This document shows positions 49,405 through 54,522 of a stretch of 54,522 nt of DNA, in pieces. Below the pieces are notes generated by a model that ran no database searches, was not told where the DNA came from, and worked only from the letters and a program-made list of their open reading frames with translations. A program made the translations under genes and the position numbers. Within the stretch, counting starts at the first letter, position 1; the number at the start of each line of letters is the position of its first letter. The stretch is from Cellulomonas triticagri (GTDB lineage: Bacteria > Actinomycetota > Actinomycetes > Actinomycetales > Cellulomonadaceae), in contig NZ_RFFI01000009.1 in the NCBI RefSeq assembly GCF_003696205.1, forward strand, positions 1 through 54,522, in the 5' to 3' direction.

Positions 49405-49533
49405 AGCTGGTGCCGTGCGAGCCGCTGTGTGCGCTCAGACGCCGGTTCAGATCTGCCTATCAGACAAACTCGCTGGTCAGAACGATGCGCAAACTAGTAC
49501 TGGCAACCCTGCGTATCACGATCGGTCGTACTC
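49405..49533 (+). repeat. Dispersed intergenic repeat, copy E
   Basis: Core 49476-49533, whose last 25 bases differ from copies C and D at one position (CACGATCGG for CAGGATCGG). Hairpin arms ATGCGCA and TGCGTAT pair over 7 positions including one G-U wobble, a partly compensatory change. The left part starts GGTGCCGTGCGAGCC just after the HAD stop codon. The right end encodes the last residues and stop of the convergent 339-residue gene. Confidence 0.78.
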
Positions 49534-50535
49534 GCCTCGGTCGAGCGGTCGGGTGGGGTGGGCCGGGGCGAAGAACGAGGATCCGCCCGACGGGCGTGCA
49601 GCGGGGCGTCGGGAGCGTTGTGGCCGGGTCTCGATCCACGGTGTGAGGGTGCTCATCGTTTGGTGGGCGGTGGCCATCCACGGCCCGAGCTCCCAACCGA
49701 AGTGCTGCCCGCACCGGGCCATCGTCGAGACCGCGCCGACGAGGACGGCGCCGTAGAGCTGGGCGAAGCGGGAGGCGTCGAGCCCGATGCCGGCTGTGGC
49801 GACCTCGGCGATCGAGGACGGTTCGGTGTCGAGGATGAACGCCGCAGTGCCGTGGAGGTGCCCGTGCAGGACTGAGCTGGTGAGGTGCTGCAGGAGCTTG
49901 CCCAGGCCCTGATCGGTGCCGTCGGAGTCGGCGAACAGCTCGGAGAGCAGGCGGCGCTGGGTGGGCATCTGCTCGTCGAGGAAGCGATCGTGCAGCATGG
50001 CGTTGGGCAGCGGGCGTCCTCTTCGGACCTTCCAGGTGTAGCCGTGCTGTTGGGCTGAGGACCTGATGGCGAGCAGGCTGCGTGCGACGCCGGCGTCCTT
50101 GCCGTTGCCGGTCGCCGCGGAGATGTTCTGCTGCTCGACGAGCGCGGACAGTCGCAGGTTCATCCGGCGTCGGACGCGCTCTCGGGTATCGATGCCGGGT
50201 TCGTAGAGCCAGAACACGATGGCGAGGTTCTCCAGGCAGGGACGCACGACCGAGGCCATGGCGAGGATGACTCGTGGTTCGAGGGTGAGCGCGGCCAGGG
50301 CCGTCATGTGGTCTGCAGTGGCCATGAGCCGTGGCGGCACCTCGTGCTCGAGCTGGAAGGTGGCTCGGCCCCAGGCTCCGTCGAACGACTCGTCAGCGGT
50401 CTCGTGCTCGGCGACGCTCCCCGGGCGGGCAGGACGGGCGGCGTCGGTGAGGTCGAGCGTCGCGAGGGCGACCTTGCGTAGGAGCTTGGCCGCGCGGCGG
50501 AACTCGGGTGGGACGTCCTGGCCGTGCGGATCCAC
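49516..50535 (-). CDS. Hypothetical protein, mainly helical
   Basis: 339 residues, no family recognised with confidence. EFRRAAKLLRKVALATLDLT and LEHEVPPRLMATADHMTALA precede a conserved-looking helix pair VILAMASVVRPCLENLAIVF and WLYEPGIDTRERVRRRMNLR. LLQHLTSSVLHGHLHGTAAF follows. The His-rich segment HLHG and the RPxxE motif recall DUF5677-like proteins, but this is weak. GTG 50535 is chosen because GAGAGGGG lies upstream; the frame stays open a further 142 codons. The C-terminus (PLDRGEYDRS) is made by repeat copy E. Confidence 0.65.
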   Translation of the reverse strand: MDPHGQDVPPEFRRAAKLLRKVALATLDLTDAARPARPGSVAEHETADESFDGAWGRATFQLEHEVPPRLMATADHMTALAALTLEPRVILAMASVVRPCLENLAIVFWLYEPGIDTRERVRRRMNLRLSALVEQQNISAATGNGKDAGVARSLLAIRSSAQQHGYTWKVRRGRPLPNAMLHDRFLDEQMPTQRRLLSELFADSDGTDQGLGKLLQHLTSSVLHGHLHGTAAFILDTEPSSIAEVATAGIGLDASRFAQLYGAVLVGAVSTMARCGQHFGWELGPWMATAHQTMSTLTPWIETRPQRSRRPAARPSGGSSFFAPAHPTRPLDRGEYDRS

Positions 50536-50861
50536 CGGCGGCACCCCTCTCGTGCTGGTCGAGACGAGGCCGAGCCTGCCACGCCACCCCGACACCGCGA
50601 GGGCCGCATCAGGTGCGGGCGGGCTGGTGCTACAGGCGCTTCTCCAGCAGCACGACGTCGAGCCAGGTGTCGGCGTCGGGTCCGTCTCAGTCCTACCCCC
50701 GGGTGTTCGGGCTCCTGGAGCCTCGTTTGCACGGTCCACCGGACTTGTAGGGCTCAGGGGCACGGAGCGGTCACGTCCTCGATCGACACCGGCGAGCCTT
50801 GTCGACCAACGCCGTATCGTTCGCTCGACAACGCTGATCTTCCAGCCGACGTGTGGAGAGC
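50536..50861. other. Intergenic stretch without recognised features
   Basis: About 326 bases between the divergent 339-residue gene and the GNAT gene. Open frames on both strands here look like shadows. It should contain the two promoters, but I see no convincing boxes. Confidence 0.4.
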
Positions 50862-51434
50862 ATGCCCGTGCCGCCCCATGAGAGCCCTCCCGTGATCGCC
50901 TCTGGTCGCCTCGGCCGCCGGGTCCGCATCGTCCATCTGACAGGCGCGGTGTTCGACGCACTGGCCTCCGGTGCCCTTGCTCGTGCCGAGTCGTGCAGCC
51001 CGGTACCGCTGACCGCGTACTTCGCCGGTCCCGACTGGCGCAGTACGTGGGCGAGGCGGAGCGAGCAGGCTCGCCGGGACCCCGCCAGCGCGGCCTGGGT
51101 CACGGGCGTCATCTGGGACGAGGACCAGTGCCTGCCCGCCGGTCGCGCCGGCTTCCACGGACCGCCGGATGCCGACGGCATGGTGGAGGTCGGGTACGCG
51201 GTCGATCCTGCGCTTCGTCGCCGTGGCTACGCCCGTGCGGCACTCGAGGCGCTGCTCCAGCGAGCTCGGGACGAGCCGACGGTGCGCAGGGTGCGGGTCA
51301 CCATCGCTCCGGGGAACACCGCTTCCCTCGCGCTAGCCATGCAGTACGGCTTCTCCGCCGTGGGGGAGCAGTGGGACGACGAGGACGGCCTGGAGATCAT
51401 CTATGAGGTCGCTGCCGACACCAGGACCTCGTAG
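50862..51434 (+). CDS. GNAT-family N-acetyltransferase
   Basis: 190 residues. The acetyl-CoA-binding motif A is VEVGYAVDPALRRRGYARAA with R-R-x-G-Y-A, followed by LEALLQRARDEPTVRRVRVT and the motif B helix NTASLALAMQYGFSAVGEQW. The N-terminal part (FDALASGALARAESCSPVPL) resembles GNATs of the RimJ-like acetyltransf_3 group. Substrate unknown. The start is uncertain among GTG 50853, ATG 50862 and GTG 50868; GGAGAG lies at 50854-50859. Confidence 0.85.
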   Translation: MPVPPHESPPVIASGRLGRRVRIVHLTGAVFDALASGALARAESCSPVPLTAYFAGPDWRSTWARRSEQARRDPASAAWVTGVIWDEDQCLPAGRAGFHGPPDADGMVEVGYAVDPALRRRGYARAALEALLQRARDEPTVRRVRVTIAPGNTASLALAMQYGFSAVGEQWDDEDGLEIIYEVAADTRTS

Positions 51435-51656
51435 CCGGTCACCTCGGCCGAGCTCGCGCGACGTCCCGACGCTGGGGGTGCAGCTCGCGGTGTAGAGCGC
51501 GGGTTCGCCGGGATCTCTAGTCATCCAGGGCCTAAGAAGGTCCCGCTGCGCGGATGAACCGCTAGTCCGTCGGCAACCGTGGCGCCGCATGAGCGCGCCA
51601 CAGTTAGCGCGCCCGCTAGGGGCATTTACGCAGGTCACGGCCATACGCAGTGGTCG

Positions 51657-51684
51657 AACTGACATAACGTCCATTATCGGCGTT
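51657..51684 (-). other. dif-like XerC/XerD recombination site
   Basis: Read on the reverse strand the 28 bases contain CGCCGATAATGGACGTTATG followed by TCAGTT. They match the actinobacterial dif consensus as I recall it (two 11-base arms around a six-base centre) at about 22 of 26 defined positions, including CCGATAAT and TTATGTCA. The inverted arms GATAAT and GTTATG show the expected dyad. In circular chromosomes dif lies at the terminus and is used by XerC/XerD with FtsK to resolve dimers. Confidence 0.7.
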
Positions 51685-51728
51685 CGCTCGACCGGTTCGC
51701 GGACAGCGCTCCAGGCGCCAGGCTGACC

Positions 51729-52235
51729 TCACGCGATCCGCTTGAACCCCACGTGCGACGCCGTGAACCCCAGCGCCTCGTAGAACCGGTGCGCATCGCC
51801 GCGGGCCGAGTCGGACGTCAGCTGGACCAGGCCCGCGCCGACGGCGGGCGCCGCGACGTCGAGCACCCACCGCAGGAACGCCGTCCCGATGCCTGCCGAC
51901 CGGCGGTCGCTCGCGACCCGAACGGCCTCGACCTGGAGCCGCGTCGTGCCACGCCGCGACAGTCCCGGGATGCGGGTGAGCTGCAGCACGGCGACGACCT
52001 GGTCGCCGTCGGAGCCGACGACGAGGTCGTTGGAGCCGTCCGCGACGATCCCACCGAGCGCGTCCCGGTACGCGTCGAGGTCGTCGTCAGCCGCCCGGTC
52101 GCCGCGGGTCGCGCTGATCTCGTCGTCGGCGAGCAGGCGCGCCAGCGGCGCGATGTCGTCCAGGACGGCACGACGGAGCGCGAGGGTGCCGCGCGGGAGC
52201 GGGACGGTCGTCGGCAGTGTGAGGGCGGCGATCAC
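51729..52235 (-). CDS. GNAT-family N-acetyltransferase bracketed by dif-like sequences
   Basis: 168 residues. LALRRAVLDDIAPLARLLAD and DDDLDAYRDALGGIVADGSN are followed by VLQLTRIPGLSRRGTTRLQV and motif A EAVRVASDRRSAGIGTAFLR. Then come VQLTSDSARGDAHRFYEALG and FTASHVGFKRIA, the usual end for this acetyltransf_1 group. Substrate unknown. GTG 52235 is chosen as start because it begins the conserved part; GTG 52244 is possible. It lies between a full dif-like site and a half-copy of its XerD-side arm. Confidence 0.88.
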   Translation of the reverse strand: MIAALTLPTTVPLPRGTLALRRAVLDDIAPLARLLADDEISATRGDRAADDDLDAYRDALGGIVADGSNDLVVGSDGDQVVAVLQLTRIPGLSRRGTTRLQVEAVRVASDRRSAGIGTAFLRWVLDVAAPAVGAGLVQLTSDSARGDAHRFYEALGFTASHVGFKRIA

Positions 52236-52276
52236 GGCACACACCCTGCCATCCCCGACCACGACCGGCACCGAAC

Positions 52277-52293
52277 GGTCGAATTGTCATAAC
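52277..52293 (-). repeat. Half-copy of the dif-like site
   Basis: GGTCGAATTGTCATAAC here and GGTCGAACTGACATAAC at 51652-51668 are direct repeats matching at 15 of 17 positions. The shared part is one recombinase arm plus seven flanking bases; the centre and the second arm are not recognisable in this copy. It lies 42 bases upstream of the GNAT start and might instead be promoter sequence. Confidence 0.5.
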
Positions 52294-52496
52294 CTGTAGC
52301 GCGGGTCGCCGCCGAGCGGCGGCCAGCCGGTGCGCCGTCGTCCCGGCGCCCACCGCGACAGTCCCACGCCGACCGGCGTCGGCGGTAGACGCACCCGGAC
52401 GCACCCGGACGGACTCGGACCCCGCGGCGACGCGGGCCCGGGCGGCGACGCGCGGACACGCGCGGACCGGCCGTCGCCCGCTCCTCTCCCCCGCAC

Positions 52497-52868
52497 TCAC
52501 GCCCGGTCGTGGATCGTGACCGCGTACCCGTCCGGGTCGGCGAACGTGAACGTCCGCCCGAACGGCGTGTCGGTCGGTGCCGCGAGGATCTCCACGCCCG
52601 CCGCGGCGAGCGCGTCGTGCAGCCCCTGGGCGTCGTCGGCGTGCAGCCACAGCGCGATCCCCGCGCCGGGACGGGGTGTGATCGCGTCGAGGTCGACCCC
52701 CGGCAGCGGCGTGCGGACGGCGAACGCGGGCGTCGTCGCGAACACCACGGCGCCGGGCGGGCTCGCGGCCGCGCGCCGCAGTCCGAGGTGCGTCTCGTAG
52801 AACGTCGCGGCGACGTCGAGGTCGCGCACCTGGAGGGCGAGGAAGTCGGGTCCGGTCACGGTAGGCAC
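52497..52868 (-). CDS. VOC (glyoxalase/bleomycin-resistance fold) protein
   Basis: 123 residues, one vicinal-oxygen-chelate domain: FLALQVRDLDVAATFYETHL, GLRRAAASPPGAVVFATTPA, GAGIALWLHADDAQGLHDAL and PFGRTFTFADPDGYAVTIHD. The typical metal ligands (His/Glu) are only partly kept, so it may bind rather than convert its ligand. GTG 52868 has AAGGAG upstream. It is divergent from a MarR gene across two operator-like dyads, so it is probably regulated by it. Confidence 0.88.
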   Translation of the reverse strand: MPTVTGPDFLALQVRDLDVAATFYETHLGLRRAAASPPGAVVFATTPAFAVRTPLPGVDLDAITPRPGAGIALWLHADDAQGLHDALAAAGVEILAAPTDTPFGRTFTFADPDGYAVTIHDRA

Positions 52869-52882
52869 AGCAGGCTCCTTCG

Positions 52883-52928
52883 ATGTCAGGAAGTTGACAA
52901 CACCCACTGTATGTCAGACTTCTGACAT
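52883..52928. promoter_or_regulatory. Tandem MarR operators
   Basis: Two dyads of the same sequence: ATGTCAGGAAGTTGACAA (52883-52900) and the perfect ATGTCAGACTTCTGACAT (52911-52928), 28 bases centre to centre. The second overlaps the MarR start codon. The shared half-site is TGTCA(G/A). The spacing places the two sites on nearly the same helix face less than three turns apart, suited to binding of two dimers. Confidence 0.72.
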
Positions 52929-53382
52929 GGATGCACGCGTGGAGCTCGACACGTCGGTCGGCTACCTGCTCAAGCAGGCCGCGACGGCGCTCCGGACCGC
53001 GATGGAGGCGGCCCTGCGCCCGCTGTCGCTCACGGTGTCGCAGTACGCGTGCCTGGAGCAGCTCGGCGCCCGACCCGGCATGTCCGGGTCGGAGCTCGCC
53101 CGGGCGGTCTTCGTCACCCGGCAGTCGATGCACGCGCTGCTGCGCGGCCTCGAGGAGCGCGGGCTGCTGACCCGCCCGGCGAGCGCCCCGCACGGCCGGG
53201 CGCTGCCCACCGACCTCACCGGCGAGGGCCGGGCCGCGCTGGCGGCCGCGAGCACCGCGGTCGCGGCGGTGGAGCAGCGGATGGTGGCGGCCCTCTCCCC
53301 CGCCGCGCTCGCCCGGGTGCGCACCGACCTGAGCGCGTTCGTCGCGGCGCTCGACGCACCGGACGCACCCACCGAGCCGTAG
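52927..53382 (+). CDS. MarR-family regulator
   Basis: 151 residues with the dimerising helices at both ends and the winged helix in between: LTVSQYACLEQLGARPGMSG, SELARAVFVTRQSMHALLRG and LEERGLLTRPASAPHGRALP, DLTGEGRAAL. It likely represses the divergent VOC gene and itself through the dyads at 52883-52928. No ribosome-binding site is visible because the operator reaches the start codon, so it may be translated from a very short leader. Confidence 0.92.
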   Translation: MDARVELDTSVGYLLKQAATALRTAMEAALRPLSLTVSQYACLEQLGARPGMSGSELARAVFVTRQSMHALLRGLEERGLLTRPASAPHGRALPTDLTGEGRAALAAASTAVAAVEQRMVAALSPAALARVRTDLSAFVAALDAPDAPTEP

Positions 53383-53662
53383 CCCGCACGCAATCCGCGT
53401 GACAGGACAGGGTCCCGAGGTGCAGGGTGGACGTCGGGTGCCGCGCGAACCGCTGCGGCACGGACCAGCACGAGGAGATCGCGGATGTCCGCAGGGAACG
53501 AGGTCGGCCGCACAGGCCACCTTGTGTGACGGGGCCCCGCCCGTCGCGCCGGACCGCACCACCCGAGGGTGAGCAGCCAGGTCCCCCGCGACGGCCGCCT
53601 CGTCATGCCCGCGCGGCGTCGACCGCCCGGGCGCCCCCACCTCCCGTGAGAGCGAGTCCCCC
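53383..53662. other. Intergenic stretch without recognised features
   Basis: About 280 bases between the MarR gene and the FBP-domain gene. A short overlapping frame on each strand is present but looks like compositional shadow. No hairpin of note. Confidence 0.35.
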
Positions 53663-54148
53663 ATGCGTGCCCTGACCGCACCCGAGATCCACGCGTCCTT
53701 CGTCAACTCCACCCGCCGCGAGGCCGCCCAGGCCGTCCTGCCCGACCTGTCCGCCCTCGACTGGGACCGGCTGGACTACCTCGGCTGGACCGACCCGAAG
53801 AACCCACGCCGCGCCTACGTCGTGACATGGGTCGACGACCGGCCGACCGGGATCGTGCTGCGCACGGCCGACGGCGCGACCCGCCGCAGCGCGGTGTGCT
53901 CGTGGTGCGAGGACGTCATCGCCACCAACGAGGTGTCGCTGCTCGTCGCCAAGCGCGCCGGTACCGCCGGACGCAACGGCGACACCGTGGGCACCTTGAT
54001 CTGCGCGGACTTCGCGTGCTCGAAGAACGTCCGGCGCCGCCCGACCATCGTCGAGGCGGGAGACGACGCCGAGGCCGTCGTGCAGCGCCGGGTCGCCGGG
54101 CTGAAGGAGCGCAGCGAGCGGTTCGTCGCCGCCGTCGCGCGCGGCTGA
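53663..54148 (+). CDS. FBP/FusB-like zinc-binding protein
   Basis: 161 residues. The C-terminal treble-clef zinc finger of the FBP family is visible: SAVCSWCEDVIATNEVSLLV with two Cys, then GDTVGTLICADFACSKNVRR with two more. The N-terminal part contains ALTAPEIHASFVNSTRREAA and WDRLDYLGWTDPKNPRRAYV. FusB-type proteins bind elongation factor G and rescue it from fusidic acid; actinobacterial members are widespread and their normal role is unproven. ATG 53663 starts the conserved region. Confidence 0.86.
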   Translation: MRALTAPEIHASFVNSTRREAAQAVLPDLSALDWDRLDYLGWTDPKNPRRAYVVTWVDDRPTGIVLRTADGATRRSAVCSWCEDVIATNEVSLLVAKRAGTAGRNGDTVGTLICADFACSKNVRRRPTIVEAGDDAEAVVQRRVAGLKERSERFVAAVARG

Positions 54149-54170
54149 CCGGACGGCGTACCGTCGCACG

Positions 54171-54522
54171 GTGGACCGGCGCCCTGCCCCGCGCCAGCGG
54201 CGGCTGGCTGCGGCGATCGAGCGCGACGGCGCCCGGTGCGTGTGGTGCGGGCGGGCGTTCTCGCGCCTCGTCCCGCCGACGCGGGACCACCTGGTCCCTC
54301 GGGCACGTGGTGGCCCGTCGTGGGTCGAGAACGAGGTCCCGTCATGCCGCCGGTGCAACGCCGAGCGCGGACATCGCGGCGCTGCGGAGTGGGTCGAGGA
54401 GTGCCTGCGGCGGGGGTGGGTGCCGGACGTGACGGCCGTGCGGCGGGCGATGGCCGCGCTGGAGGTGGCCATCGCCGAGCGCGGCGGCCAGCGCCGCGCC
54501 CGCGCGGCCCTCGCCGCCCAGC
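54171..54522 (+). CDS. HNH endonuclease (3' end outside window)
   Basis: 117 codons visible. Starts MDRRPAPRQRRLAAAIERDG, then RCVWCGRAFSRLVPPTRDHL with the first CxxC pair and the DH of the active site, then VPRARGGPSWVENEVPSCRR and CNAERGHRGA with the Asn and second CxxC pair. This is the standard HNH ββα-metal arrangement with a structural zinc. The open frame continues off the end of the window. It lies 22 bases after the FBP gene and could be co-transcribed. Confidence 0.85.
   Translation, partial: MDRRPAPRQRRLAAAIERDGARCVWCGRAFSRLVPPTRDHLVPRARGGPSWVENEVPSCRRCNAERGHRGAAEWVEECLRRGWVPDVTAVRRAMAALEVAIAERGGQRRARAALAAQ

Noticed and set aside
38029..49533. Repeats as integron attC sites
   Set aside because: The orientation and gene spacing fit, but I could not find the GTTRRRY and RYYYAAC boxes in the copies and no integrase is in the window. 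Kept only as an analogy.
51640..51655. CTGCGTAT next to the dif-like site as part of the repeat family
   Set aside because: Eight shared bases on the opposite strand without the conserved tail; likely chance.
1..54522. CRISPR arrays, tRNA or rRNA genes, insertion sequences
   Set aside because: No regularly spaced direct repeats, cloverleaf-type sequences, rRNA segments or transposase-like proteins were seen by eye.

Overview
The window is very GC-rich (third codon positions almost all G or C). It carries a GarA/FtsR regulator cluster, mycothiol-type ArsC, Arr, GPP34 and many apparently leaderless genes. This points to a high-GC actinobacterium, most likely of the Cellulomonas/Cellulomonadaceae type; that placement is inference from gene content and composition.

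Layout. 1-2.4 kb: a DEAD-box RNA helicase running off the left edge, and a CoA-binding protein. 2.5-8.0 kb: a conserved actinobacterial housekeeping cluster (CDP-alcohol phosphatidyltransferase, DUF881, small basic protein, DUF881, GarA, FtsR-like MerR, bifunctional-nuclease-domain protein, second MerR). The order matches the Rv1822-Rv1830 neighbourhood of Mycobacterium, but gcvH is absent. 8.1-19.9 kb: a sugar operon under a divergent LacI regulator, encoding a lipoprotein binding protein, two permeases, a GH3 beta-glucosidase, a YesL-like protein, a GH94 phosphorylase and an endonuclease/exonuclease/phosphatase-fold enzyme. The gene set resembles the beta-1,2-glucooligosaccharide (sophorose) locus of Listeria innocua. 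19.9-35.6 kb: mixed single genes, including an orphan ParA, an AI-2E-family membrane protein, an ECF42-type sigma factor coupled to a DGPF protein, an EAL protein, a SpoU methyltransferase, GPP34, ArsC, Arr, a Ser-Ile/Val-x repeat protein and a frameshifted gene.

35.7-51.7 kb looks like an accessory region near the replication terminus. It holds a PrsW protease, a dead CPBP protease, SDR/XRE, TetR/MFS and PadR/PspC modules, a thioester-domain surface protein, and a sulfatase beside a broken sulfatase-activating enzyme. It also holds a truncated DUF1254-type gene, a HAD hydrolase, an unknown 339-residue protein and a GNAT. Threaded through it are five same-strand copies of an unrecognised intergenic repeat: a core of about 60 bp, extending to 130-160 bp, most copies able to form a short hairpin. 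One copy supplies the end of a coding region and another touches one. At 51.66 kb a 28-bp sequence closely matches the actinobacterial dif (XerC/XerD) consensus. A half-copy lies 0.6 kb away, so the pair brackets a second GNAT gene.

The right end holds a VOC/MarR divergent pair with two operator palindromes, a FusB-like zinc-binding protein and the start of an HNH endonuclease. No tRNA, rRNA, insertion sequence or CRISPR array was seen.
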